DNA of 59,082 bases from Streptomyces sp. SID11385 (GTDB lineage: Bacteria; Actinomycetota; Actinomycetes; Streptomycetales; Streptomycetaceae): contig NZ_JAAGLR010000377.1 of assembly GCF_010548245.1 (NCBI RefSeq), positions 1-59,082 on the forward strand, given 5' to 3'. Positions 35,185 to 43,301 of this stretch are shown here, piece after piece (positions within the stretch are counted from its first letter, which is position 1; each line of letters begins with the position of its first letter). The notes below the pieces were generated by a model. It was not told the DNA's origin. It made no database searches and saw only the letters and a program-made list of their open reading frames with translations. A program made the position numbers and the translations under genes.

Positions 35185-36218
35185 GAGGGGGTGCCTCCGG
35201 AAGCTGGTGAACGACGACGGCGCAAACGGTTCAGCCCTGGTCGGCCCACGGTTCCGAGACCGACGGCCGCGATGACGATGACGCCTTGGACGGTGGACTC
35301 CAGCGCGCCGGAGACGCCCTGGAGGTTGAGCAGGGTGAAGAGCGCCTGGAGGGAGAAGGCCCCCGCCATGGCGCCGACGACGGAGCCGCGCCCGCCGCCG
35401 AGGAGGACGCCGCCGAGCACGACGGCGGTGATGGCCTCGAACTCCAGGCCGCGGCCCGCTTGCGCGGACACCCCGGAGAAGCCCGCGACGAGCACCGAGG
35501 CCAGCGCCGCCGCCGTTCCCGAGAGGACGAACGCGAGGGTGCGCACGCGGGGGACGCGTACCCCCGCGAGGTGCGCGGCGCGGTCGCTGTCGCCGGTGGC
35601 GAGGAGCGTGCGCCCGAAGTCGGTGCGCATCAGCCATACGGCGGCGGCGCCGACGACGAGGCAGGCGAGGACGGCCCAGGGGAGCCAGCCTCCGGCGGTC
35701 CCGCGTCCGAACTCCCGGAAGCTGTGCGGCAGTACGCCCTGGGGGGAGCCGCCGGTCCAGTAGAAGACGGCGCCTTCGAGGATCAGCATCATGCCGAGGG
35801 TGGTGATGAACGAGGGCACCCGGAGCCTGGTGCTGATCAGTCCGTTGGCCAGCCCGACCACGGCCCCGGCGAGCAGCAGCCCGCCCGTGACGAGCGGCCA
35901 GGGGGCGTCCGGCCGGGAGCCGTAGAACTCGGCCCCCGCGACCACTCCGGCGGTGACCACCGCGCCGACGGAGAGGTCGAAGCCGCCGGAGACGATGACG
36001 AGGTACTGGCCCGCGGCGAGGATCACCAGGGGCGCGGCGCGTTTGACGAAGGCGAGGAAGCTGTCGGGCTCGTAGAAGCCGGGCTCGGTGATCGCGAGTG
36101 CGGCGAGGAGGAGGACGAGGAGCGCGTAGACGGGGCCGCCGGTGCCGAGGCGCCGGAGCGCCCGGGCCGCGGGGCGGGCGGTCGTCGTCGCGGGCTTCGT
36201 CGTGGTGTGCGTGGTCAT
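35181..36218 (-). CDS. CUT2-type sugar ABC transporter permease (second)
   Basis: 345 residues with about eight to ten helices. The family motif GGFDLSVGAVVTAGVV (RbsC-like GGIDLSVG) and the loop AVVLGGVLLGGGRGSVVGAM are clear. The Thr-rich start (MTTHTTTKPATTT) is cytosolic. Overlaps at both ends (four bases with the first permease, four with the binding protein) show coupled translation. Confidence 0.9.
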   Translation of the reverse strand: MTTHTTTKPATTTARPAARALRRLGTGGPVYALLVLLLAALAITEPGFYEPDSFLAFVKRAAPLVILAAGQYLVIVSGGFDLSVGAVVTAGVVAGAEFYGSRPDAPWPLVTGGLLLAGAVVGLANGLISTRLRVPSFITTLGMMLILEGAVFYWTGGSPQGVLPHSFREFGRGTAGGWLPWAVLACLVVGAAAVWLMRTDFGRTLLATGDSDRAAHLAGVRVPRVRTLAFVLSGTAAALASVLVAGFSGVSAQAGRGLEFEAITAVVLGGVLLGGGRGSVVGAMAGAFSLQALFTLLNLQGVSGALESTVQGVIVIAAVGLGTVGRPGLNRLRRRRSPASGGTPS

Positions 36219-37345
36219 GCGGACTCCTCCTGCCCGCGGATGCCCGCCGGGGACTCCTTCTGTCCCCGGACGTCCGCCGGGCCCTTTCCCGGCCGTCGCC
36301 GGTCCGGTTCCGGTCGTCCCCGGCCCCCTCGGCGCGGCCGTCCGGCGCCCGGTCGGGTGCGGGGCCGGGCGTAGAGGGCGACGGCCGCGATGATGACGAC
36401 GCCGCGGACGACGTTCTTGAAGAAGGGGTCGACGGAGAGCTGGTTGAAGACGCTGTCCAGCACCGAGAGGACGAGAACGCCGCCGAGGGTGCCGGTCACT
36501 CCGCCGCGTCCGCCGGCGAGGGCCGTGCCGCCGAGTACGACGGCCGCGATGGACTCCAGGTCGTAGCGGGCGTCCGTACCCGCCCAGGGGGCGCCCGCGC
36601 CGAGGCGGGCGGCGAGGAAGAGGGCGGCGGCGCCCACGCACAGCGCGCACAGGACGTGCGCGAGGACGACGGTGCGTCCGGTGCGTACGCCGGAGAGCCG
36701 GGCGGCGTGCTCGTCGCCCCCGGTGGCGTACATGTGGTGGCCGAGTCGGGTGCGCCGGGTGATCAGCCAGACGACGGCGGCGACCGCGATCAGCAGGAGG
36801 ACGGAGACGGGGACGAAGCCGATCCGGTCGTAGCCCAGCCGCCGGAAGGAGGCGGGTACGTGGCCCGCGGGGCCGGTGTAGGTGTCCTCGATGTAGCCGC
36901 GCAGGATGAACGCCATGCCGAGCGTCGCGATGAACGCGTTGACTTTCAGTCCTGTCACGATCAGGCCGTTGACGAGGCCGATGGCGAGGGAGAGCGCCAG
37001 GACGGCCAGGACGGCGGTGAGGACGCTGCCGCTCTCCATCGTCTCCGCGGCGACCAGGGTGCCGAGGCTGACGGAGTAGGCGACGGAGAGGTCGAGCGAC
37101 CCGGTGACGATGACGATCGACTGGCCGACCGCGACCAGGCCAAGCGCGACCGAGTTCTGGAGGATGCCGGTGAGGGTGGACCGGGTCAGGAACTCGCCCC
37201 CGTCCAGGGTGACGACGAGCCAGCCGACGAGGGCGACGGCGAGCGCGGCGAGCCAGACCGCGACGGCGGGATCGCCGAGACGGAGGCGCCCGGGGGCGCC
37301 CGGTCTGCGCGGAGGCGCGGCGGAGGCGCCGGAGACCGCCGTCAT
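36215..37345 (-). CDS. CUT2-type sugar ABC transporter permease (first)
   Basis: 376 residues with the RbsC-like core: VAVGQSIVIVTGSLDLSVAY, NGLIVTGLKVNAFIATLGMA, AVVLGGTALAGGRGGVTGTL and a C-terminal helix ending ALYARPR. A basic tail of about 40 residues (RPRRGGRGRPEPDRRRPGKG and on) extends beyond the usual end and may be disordered. It forms a heterodimer with the second permease (inference from gene order). Four-base overlaps link it to the ATPase gene upstream and the second permease downstream. Confidence 0.9.
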   Translation of the reverse strand: MTAVSGASAAPPRRPGAPGRLRLGDPAVAVWLAALAVALVGWLVVTLDGGEFLTRSTLTGILQNSVALGLVAVGQSIVIVTGSLDLSVAYSVSLGTLVAAETMESGSVLTAVLAVLALSLAIGLVNGLIVTGLKVNAFIATLGMAFILRGYIEDTYTGPAGHVPASFRRLGYDRIGFVPVSVLLLIAVAAVVWLITRRTRLGHHMYATGGDEHAARLSGVRTGRTVVLAHVLCALCVGAAALFLAARLGAGAPWAGTDARYDLESIAAVVLGGTALAGGRGGVTGTLGGVLVLSVLDSVFNQLSVDPFFKNVVRGVVIIAAVALYARPRTRPGAGRPRRGGRGRPEPDRRRPGKGPADVRGQKESPAGIRGQEESA

Positions 37346-38817
37346 GCGGCACTCCCCTCGGCGGTGTCGCCGGTCGCCAGCCGCATGATGTCCTCTTCCG
37401 CTGCGCCCGCGGGCAGTTCGCCGGCCAGCGTCCCTTCGGCCATCACCAGGACGCGGTCGCTCATCCCGATCAGCTCGGGCAGTTCGGAGGAGACGATGAG
37501 CACGGCGAGCCCTTCGCGGGCGAGTTCGCGCACGAGGGTGTGGATCGCGGACTTGGCGCCGACGTCCACGCCACGGGTCGGCTCGTCGAAGAGCAGCACG
37601 CGGGGGTGGACGGCGAGCCATTTCGCGATGACGACCTTCTGCTGGTTGCCGCCGGAGAGGTACCGCACCTCCTGGTCCAGCCCGCGGGAGCGCAGCGCGA
37701 CCCGCTCCAGCAGGTCCGCGATGTCGCCCCTGCCCCCGCCCGGCATGGCGCGGCGCACGAGCAGGGCGTTGTCGCGCACGGACTGACGGGGCACCAGCCC
37801 CTCGGCCTTGCGGTCCTCGGTGATCAGGGCGATGCCGCCGCGGATCGCCTGCCGCGGGGTGCCGGGCAGGAGGTGCCGGCCGGCGACGGTCATCCGGCCG
37901 CGGGTGAACGGGGCGGCGCCGAACAGGGCCCGTACCAGCGCGGTGCGGCCCGATCCCTGGAGGCCGGCGACCCCCGTGATCTCGCCGGCGCGCAGGGTCA
38001 GCCCGATGCCGGTGAGGCGCTCGTTGCCCGCGTCGTCGAGGGTCAGAAGCGGCTCGCCGATCTCCTCGGGCCGGGCGCGCGGCGGGTAGTAGGAGCGCAG
38101 TTCGCGGCCGACCATGGCCCGTACGACGTCGTCCGGGGTGGTGTCGGCGGTCACGAGGGACGCTGCCTTCCGGCCGTCCTTCAGCACGGTGATGCGGCGG
38201 GAGAGGTCGAAGACCTCCCGCAGGCGGTGGGTGATGTAGAGGATGCCGATGCCGCGGGCGGCGAGTCGCCGGATCAGCGCGTGGAGCAGGTCCACTTCGT
38301 GATCGGCGAGCGGCGCGGTTGGCTCGTCCATGACAAGCACACGCACGTCGGAGGCGGCCAGCGCCTTGACTATTTCGACCGTCTGCTGCCGGGCCACCGA
38401 CAGTCCGCTCACCTGGGCGCGCGGGTCGATTCCGGTCTCGTCCAGTTCGGCGAGGAGTTCGGCGGTGCGTCGTTCCATCGCGCGCCGGTCGACCAATCCC
38501 CAGCGCACCGGTTCACGGCCGAGGAAAACGTTCTCCGCGACGGAGCGGTACGGGAGAAGCGCGAATTCCTGGTGGATCAACGCGATACCCGCGGCTTGTG
38601 CCTGTAAGGGGTGCGAGAAGGAACGGGGAATTCCGTCGAGGGTGATGGTGCCCTGGTCGGGCGAGTACTCCCCGGCGAGCACCTTCATCAACGTGGACTT
38701 GCCAGCTCCGTTTTCTCCGACCAGAGCGTGCACCTCACCCGGTTCAAGATCGAGTGACACCCCGTCCAATACACGCGCCCCGAGAAAGCTCTTCGAGACA
38801 CTGCTCATTGTCAGCAT
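37342..38817 (-). CDS. CUT2-type sugar ABC transporter double ATPase
   Basis: 491 residues with two ABC cassettes. The first has Walker A GENGAGKST, signature LSVARQQ (degenerate), Walker B VLVMDEPTAPL and the His loop in YITHRL. The second has a degenerate P-loop GLQGSGRTALVRAL, signature LSGGNQQKVVIAKWL and Walker B VLLFDEPTRGVD. This is the RbsA/XylG arrangement, where one protein energises both permeases. It is the first gene of the transporter operon. ATG at 38817 or 38808 could start it, and neither has a clear ribosome-binding site. The palindrome at 38893-38909 lies upstream. Confidence 0.92.
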   Translation of the reverse strand: MLTMSSVSKSFLGARVLDGVSLDLEPGEVHALVGENGAGKSTLMKVLAGEYSPDQGTITLDGIPRSFSHPLQAQAAGIALIHQEFALLPYRSVAENVFLGREPVRWGLVDRRAMERRTAELLAELDETGIDPRAQVSGLSVARQQTVEIVKALAASDVRVLVMDEPTAPLADHEVDLLHALIRRLAARGIGILYITHRLREVFDLSRRITVLKDGRKAASLVTADTTPDDVVRAMVGRELRSYYPPRARPEEIGEPLLTLDDAGNERLTGIGLTLRAGEITGVAGLQGSGRTALVRALFGAAPFTRGRMTVAGRHLLPGTPRQAIRGGIALITEDRKAEGLVPRQSVRDNALLVRRAMPGGGRGDIADLLERVALRSRGLDQEVRYLSGGNQQKVVIAKWLAVHPRVLLFDEPTRGVDVGAKSAIHTLVRELAREGLAVLIVSSELPELIGMSDRVLVMAEGTLAGELPAGAAEEDIMRLATGDTAEGSAA

Positions 38818-38892
38818 GTTCGGAGGATTGCGATCCCACTTTGCCCTGTCAATACCTCAAGCAAAAGCGATTTCAAGGGTATTCACACCTAC

Positions 38893-38909
38893 TTTGATCG
38901 GTGATCAAA
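38893..38909. promoter_or_regulatory. Palindromic operator between sugar operon and ROK repressor
   Basis: TTTGATC-GGT-GATCAAA is a perfect 7-bp inverted repeat with a 3-base spacer in the 135-base gap between the divergent genes. ROK repressors bind such AT-edged palindromes. The start of an AT-rich leftward promoter (TTGAAA, 16 bases, TATTGA) lies next to it. Confidence 0.55.
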
Positions 38910-38952
38910 CAAAGAATGGCCAGCAAACGGTTTCCTCCTTAGGGTTGCTCCT

Positions 38953-40188
38953 GTGACGGACCATTTCGCCTCGCCCCTCCTGTCGTCGGACCCCCCTCCC
39001 ACCCCGAGCGCTCCCCCGGGCCAGAGTTCCGGTGAGGTGCTGGCGCTGGTCAGATCCGGCATCGCCGTCACGCGTGCCGAGATCGCCCGCCGCACCGGAC
39101 TCGCCCGTTCCACCGTCTCCCAGCGTGTCGACGCCCTGATCGCCCACGGGTTCCTCGTCGAGGACGCCGAGGCGCCCTCGACCGGCGGCCGCCCGCCGCG
39201 GCGCCTCTCCCTGCGCACCCACGGACACGCCGTCGCGGGCGTCGACATCGGGGCCTCGCACTGCCGGGTGGGGCTGCTGGGGGTCGACGGGGCCCTGCTG
39301 GCGGTCCGTGAGGACCCGCTGACGATCGCGAACGGGCCCGCTGCGGTGCTCGGGCACGTCGAACGGACCCTGCGCATGCTGCTGGAGCCGGCCGGGGGCA
39401 CGGCTTCGCGGACGCTGCGGGCCATCGGCGTGGGCGTGCCGGGCCCGGTGGAGTTCTCCACCGGGCGTCCCGTGGACCCGCCGATCATGCCCGGCTGGCA
39501 CCACTACGCGATACCGGAGTTCTTCGAGGAGCGGTTCGGCGTGCGCGCGCTCGTGGACAACGACGTGAACGTCATGGCGCTGGCCGAGCAACGCCGGGCA
39601 TCCTCCGGCGTCTCGCACCTGCTGTACCTGAAGATCGGTACGGGCATCGGCTGCGGCATCGTCGCCGACGGGCGGGTCCACCGCGGCGCCCAGGGGTCGG
39701 CCGGGGACATCGGGCACATCCGCGTCGGTGAGCGCGAGGACCCCTGCCGCTGCGGCAACTCCGGTTGCCTGGAGGCCATCGCGGGGGGCGCCGCGCTGGC
39801 CGGCAGGCTCGGTGAGCTGGGGCTGGAGGCGGCCGGGAGTCTCGACATCGTGCGGCTGATCAGGGAGGGGAACCGCGAGGCCGTCCGGATGGTCCGGGAA
39901 GCCGGTCGCGCGGTCGGCGAGGTGCTGTCCGGGCTGGTGAACTTCTTCAATCCGGAGACGGTCGTGGTCGGGGGCGCCCTCGCCGCGGTGCACGACCAGC
40001 TGCTCGCCGGTGTCCGGGAGGCCGTCTACCGCCGGTCCAATCCGCTGGCGACGCGTGTCCTGCGCATCGAGCCGAGCCGGACCGGGGAGAACGCCGGGGC
40101 GCTCGGCGCGGGCATCCTGGCCATCGAACACGCGCTGTCACCGGCCCAGGTGGACCGCGCCTTGGCGAAGGACGCGACGGCGGCATGA
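38953..40188 (+). CDS. ROK-family transcriptional repressor
   Basis: 411 residues from the GTG at 38953; its ribosome site is weak. A winged helix domain occupies about residues 26-75 (VTRAEIARRTGLARSTVSQR), followed by the ROK sugar-kinase-like fold: VAGVDIGASHCRVGLLGVDG, DNDVNVMALAEQR, LYLKIGTGIGCGI, and the zinc motif GHIRVGEREDPCRCGNSGCL. The active-site Asp of true kinases falls in DNDVN, but regulators usually bind sugar without phosphorylating it. Divergent placement from the CUT2 operon with an intervening palindrome makes it the probable repressor of the sugar genes, released by the imported sugar. Confidence 0.9.
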   Translation: MTDHFASPLLSSDPPPTPSAPPGQSSGEVLALVRSGIAVTRAEIARRTGLARSTVSQRVDALIAHGFLVEDAEAPSTGGRPPRRLSLRTHGHAVAGVDIGASHCRVGLLGVDGALLAVREDPLTIANGPAAVLGHVERTLRMLLEPAGGTASRTLRAIGVGVPGPVEFSTGRPVDPPIMPGWHHYAIPEFFEERFGVRALVDNDVNVMALAEQRRASSGVSHLLYLKIGTGIGCGIVADGRVHRGAQGSAGDIGHIRVGEREDPCRCGNSGCLEAIAGGAALAGRLGELGLEAAGSLDIVRLIREGNREAVRMVREAGRAVGEVLSGLVNFFNPETVVVGGALAAVHDQLLAGVREAVYRRSNPLATRVLRIEPSRTGENAGALGAGILAIEHALSPAQVDRALAKDATAA

Positions 40189-40337
40189 GCGGGCGGCGGG
40201 GCGGCGGTCTGGGCGGACGGCGGCCGGGAACGCCGTCCGGGCGAACGGCTGCGTGACGGCCGGTCCACCGGGGCGACCGCTCGCCTGATCACTTCCCGCG
40301 TGCGCCGCGCCGGGGCCCTCCGCCGTGCGGGGCCGAT

Positions 40338-40374
40338 TTGACTCAGCAATCCAGGATATTTAGTGTCCAGGTTA
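40338..40374 (+). promoter_or_regulatory. Promoter with direct repeats at the Rrf2 gene (probably leaderless)
   Basis: TTGACT at 40338-40343 and TAGTGT at 40361-40366 are spaced 17 bases. Transcription would begin at about the ATG at 40374. A direct repeat, TCCAGGATA (40350-40358) and TCCAGGTTA (40366-40374), 16 bases apart, overlaps the spacer and start site and is the likely Rrf2 autoregulatory site. Confidence 0.5.
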
Positions 40375-40862
40375 TGAGGATGAGCAAGGGCGTCGAGTGG
40401 GCTGTGCACACACTGCTCAACCTGGCGTGGGCGGACCACGGCGAGCCCGTGTCCACCGCGCGGCTCGCCGCCGGGCACGACCTGCCGGGCCCGTACCTCC
40501 ACAAGCAGCTCCAGGCCCTCGTCCGGGCCGGGCTGCTGGAGTCGGTGCCGGGCGTGCGGGGCGGCTTCCTGCTGGCCCGCGCGCCCGAGGCCGTGAGCAT
40601 GCTCGACATCGTCCTCGCCATCGAGGGCGACGAACCCCTCTTCCGCTGCACCGAGATCCGGCAGTGCGGCCTCATCGGCGCGCAGTGCGCAGGACCCGGC
40701 GACTTCGCGCGTCCGTGCGCGGTGAAGACCGCGCTCGGCCGGGCCGAGGCCGCCTGGCGCGAGGCACTGGCCGCGCAGAGCCTGGCCGACGTCGGCCGGG
40801 AGAGCGCGGCGCACGCCCCGGCCTTCCCCGGCGCCGCCCGCCGGGCTCTCGGCGGCGACTGA
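40374..40862 (+). CDS. Rrf2-family transcriptional regulator with four Cys
   Basis: 162 residues. The winged helix lies in residues 1-70 (VEWAVHTLLNLAWADHGE, VSTARLAAGHDLPGPYLHKQ, GVRGGFLLARAPEAVSMLDI), as in IscR/NsrR/RsrR proteins. Cys92, Cys98, Cys105 and Cys115 sit in the region where Rrf2 sensors bind [2Fe-2S] or [4Fe-4S] clusters (FRCTEIRQCGLIGAQC), so it probably senses redox state or NO. The start is uncertain between ATG 40374 and 40380; no ribosome site precedes it, fitting a leaderless message. The oxidoreductase gene starts 107 bases downstream on the same strand and may be its target. Confidence 0.85.
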   Translation: MRMSKGVEWAVHTLLNLAWADHGEPVSTARLAAGHDLPGPYLHKQLQALVRAGLLESVPGVRGGFLLARAPEAVSMLDIVLAIEGDEPLFRCTEIRQCGLIGAQCAGPGDFARPCAVKTALGRAEAAWREALAAQSLADVGRESAAHAPAFPGAARRALGGD

Positions 40863-40969
40863 CACGAACTGACACACCACGGGCGGTCGACGCCGGGCGC
40901 GTTTCTCGCGCGCCGCGCGCCGCCCTCATCGCGCGGCACCCGCCGCGCAGACGCGGGAGGTAATTCCGG

Positions 40970-42181
40970 ATGAAAAATATCCTGGTTATTGGCGGCGGAT
41001 TCGCCGGTGTCTGGAGCGCGGCAGGCGCCGTCCGCGCCCTCCGCGAGCACGCCGGCCCCACCGAGGAGGTCCGCGTGACGCTCGTCAGCGCCGGGGACGA
41101 CCTCGTGATTCGGCCGCGCCTGTACGAGGCCGACCCCGGCGCCAAGCGGGTCGCGCTCGACCGGGTGCTCGGCCCCATCGGCGTGCGCCGGGTCGCCGCC
41201 ACGGTCACGGGCATCGACACCGGGGCCCACGAGGTGACGGCACTCGACCGCGACGGCGAGACGCTCACGCTTCCGTACGACCGCCTCGTCCTCGCGGCGG
41301 GCAGCCGGACGGCCCGGCCGCGCTTCCCCGGCGGCGACGACGTCTTCGACGTGGACACCATGGGCGCGGCAGCGGCGCTCGACCACCACCTGCGCCGGCT
41401 CCCCGGACGTACGGGTGCCGGGCAGTACACGGCCGTCGTCATCGGGGCCGGCTTCACCGGTCTCGAAATCGCCACCGAGCTGACCGGGCGGCTCGCCGAG
41501 GTCGCTCCCGAGGGCGCCCCGGTCCGCGTCGTGCTCGTCGAGCGCGCGAGCGAGCTGGGCCCCGAGCTGGGCGCCGGGCCGCGTCCGTACCTCGTCGAGG
41601 CCGTGCGAGGGCTCGGCGTGGAGGAGCGGCTCGGCAGCACCGTGGAGCGGTACGAGGACGGCGTCGTGCACCTCGCGGGCGGGGAGACGATCCCGGCCGC
41701 GACCGTGGTCTGGTCCGCCGGGATGGCGGCCAGCCCGCTGACGAAGCTCGTGCCGGGCGAGCGCGACCGGATGGGGCGTCTGGTGGTGGACGAGTTCCTG
41801 CGCGTCGTCGGAGTGCCCGGCGTGTACGCCGCGGGCGACACCGCCGCCGCCGAGGCGGGCGAGGGCCACCTCGTGATGCAGAGCTGTCAGCACGCGGTGC
41901 CGCTGGGCAAGTTCGCGGGCCACAACGTCGCCGCAGGGCTCCTCGGCGTCGAGCAGATGCCTTTCGCGCCGGCCTCCTACGTCACCTGCCTCGACCTGGG
42001 GCCCGCGGGCGCGGTGCTCACGGCGGGCTGGGACCGCGTGGTCCAGCTGACCGGCGCCGAGGCCAAGGAGATGAAGCAGCGCATCAACACCGAGTGGATC
42101 TACCCGCCGGTGGACGACGCCGAGGCGATCATCGGCCTGGCCGGCTACCACACCATCTGGCCGACCGACCAGGTGTCCTGA
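40970..42181 (+). CDS. NDH-2-like NAD(P)/FAD-dependent oxidoreductase
   Basis: 403 residues; ATG after GGGAGG. FAD motif ILVIGGGFAGVWSAAGAV, NAD(P) motif TAVVIGAGFTGLEIATELTG, and C-terminal FAD motif VPGVYAAGDTAAAEAGEGHL followed by MQSCQHAVPLGKFAGHNVAA. It resembles type II NADH dehydrogenases and carotenoid-biosynthesis/ferredoxin-like reductases, without a redox disulfide. No clear membrane anchor at the C-terminus is visible, so membrane binding is uncertain. Being encoded next to a probable Fe-S Rrf2 sensor suggests a role under redox or nitric-oxide stress; in S. venezuelae the Rrf2 protein RsrR is also paired with an NAD(P)-binding gene. Confidence 0.82.
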   Translation: MKNILVIGGGFAGVWSAAGAVRALREHAGPTEEVRVTLVSAGDDLVIRPRLYEADPGAKRVALDRVLGPIGVRRVAATVTGIDTGAHEVTALDRDGETLTLPYDRLVLAAGSRTARPRFPGGDDVFDVDTMGAAAALDHHLRRLPGRTGAGQYTAVVIGAGFTGLEIATELTGRLAEVAPEGAPVRVVLVERASELGPELGAGPRPYLVEAVRGLGVEERLGSTVERYEDGVVHLAGGETIPAATVVWSAGMAASPLTKLVPGERDRMGRLVVDEFLRVVGVPGVYAAGDTAAAEAGEGHLVMQSCQHAVPLGKFAGHNVAAGLLGVEQMPFAPASYVTCLDLGPAGAVLTAGWDRVVQLTGAEAKEMKQRINTEWIYPPVDDAEAIIGLAGYHTIWPTDQVS

Positions 42182-42202
42182 GGACCGGCCAGGTGTCCTG
42201 AG
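42169..42202. repeat. 20-base duplication across the stop codon of the oxidoreductase gene
   Basis: CCAGGTGTCCTGAG occurs at 42169-42182 and again at 42189-42202. The first copy contains the stop codon. It looks like a replication-slippage duplication with no obvious function. The following bases up to 42443 hold no gene that I can support. Confidence 0.6.
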
Positions 42203-42443
42203 AAGGTCCGTCCGGGGAGCCGGACGGACCGGGTGGCGCCGGGCTCACGGGGCGGCGGACGAACTCGTCCTCCGCGAGCCCGGGCGCCCGGCGTCACCCG
42301 CGTCCGGGACACCGCTCGGCCCGATCCCGCACGCGCGCCGGCCGCGGCGCGATCCGTACGGCTGCCGCCGCGCGGGCAGCACCTGCCGACGTCCACGCGC
42401 TTGTCGGCGTACCGCCGGTCCCCGGGCCCGAGGGGTCGCGGGT

Positions 42444-42869
42444 TCAGGTGCGCGGTGTGGCCTCGATCTCCAGCCAGGCGCCCGCGCCGGCGTTGGCCGT
42501 GGTGCCCTTGGCGAAGAACTTCCAGCCGCCGGCCGTGGGGTCGACGTTGAGCCCGTCGATGTAGAAGGTGTCGCTGCTCGTGTTGTACCTGCCGAGCACG
42601 CTGATGCCCGTCTGCCTGCCCCCGCCGTAGTTGACGACGTTGAAGGTCTGGCACGTGCCGCGGGCGACGGTGGCCGTGCCCACGCCCTGCTGGTCCTGCT
42701 GGGCCGTGTTGAAGACCAGGAAGGCGTCGTAGTTGCCCTGGGCGCAGAGCTGCACCCGTCCCGCGCCGATGGCCGCTTGGGCCGAACCGCTCGACAACAG
42801 GACACCGGCCGCCACGGCGGCTCCGACGACACAGGCCGCGGCACGCCTGGACAACGACTTGGAGTTCAT
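42444..42869 (-). CDS. Small secreted protein of unknown function
   Basis: 141 residues; ATG at 42869 after GAGAGG. Signal peptide about 1-32 (VVGAAVAAGVLLSSGSAQA then AIG). The mature part is beta-rich: RVQLCAQGNYDAFLVFNTAQ, VARGTCQTFNVVNYGGGRQT, DTFYIDGLNVDPTAGGWKFF and GTTANAGAGAWLEIEATP. Two Cys residues could form a disulfide. I do not know a named family; similar small exported proteins occur widely in Streptomyces. A related C-terminal fragment lies at 49468 on the other strand. The promoter at 42915-42943 gives a leader of about 35 bases. Confidence 0.75.
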   Translation of the reverse strand: MNSKSLSRRAAACVVGAAVAAGVLLSSGSAQAAIGAGRVQLCAQGNYDAFLVFNTAQQDQQGVGTATVARGTCQTFNVVNYGGGRQTGISVLGRYNTSSDTFYIDGLNVDPTAGGWKFFAKGTTANAGAGAWLEIEATPRT

Positions 42870-42914
42870 GCGACACGCCTCTCTCGGCATCCCCGGAACC
42901 TCCGGGTGGGCACA

Positions 42915-42943
42915 AGGTATGAGGCGCGAGGTGCCTGAATCAA
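42915..42943 (-). promoter_or_regulatory. Candidate promoter of the small secreted protein gene
   Basis: On the minus strand TTGATT (42943-42938) is followed after 17 bases by ATACCT (42920-42915), close to the vegetative consensus. The rest of the 432-base gap to 43301 holds nothing clear beyond the AAGGA start site of the next gene. Confidence 0.5.
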
Positions 42944-43301
42944 GATACGTGTTTCGGACGCACACCTGTCTGGAAAACGTGCCATGACCGGGGGTCCCCG
43001 CCAGGTGAGCGGCCCCATGGGCGCGCGTCGACGCCCCCTGCGTACCGGGAGATGTGCACATGTTCGTCTCGGTCACACATGCCGGTGGTAAGGTGCGTTC
43101 CTGATCCCGTCCCCGGGCCCGGGCAGCGTCCCGTCGGCCCCGGCGCGCCGGATGCCCGCTCGACTCGGGTGCCGGTCCCGGCTGTCGGCCGGGGCCGTCA
43201 CGCGCCGTCCCTCACACGTTCCGGCTGACGCCGGGCGGGACCGGCTCCCCAAGCACCGCCGCTTCATCACGCGTTCCGCGCGCTCGTTCGGAAGGACCCC
43301 C

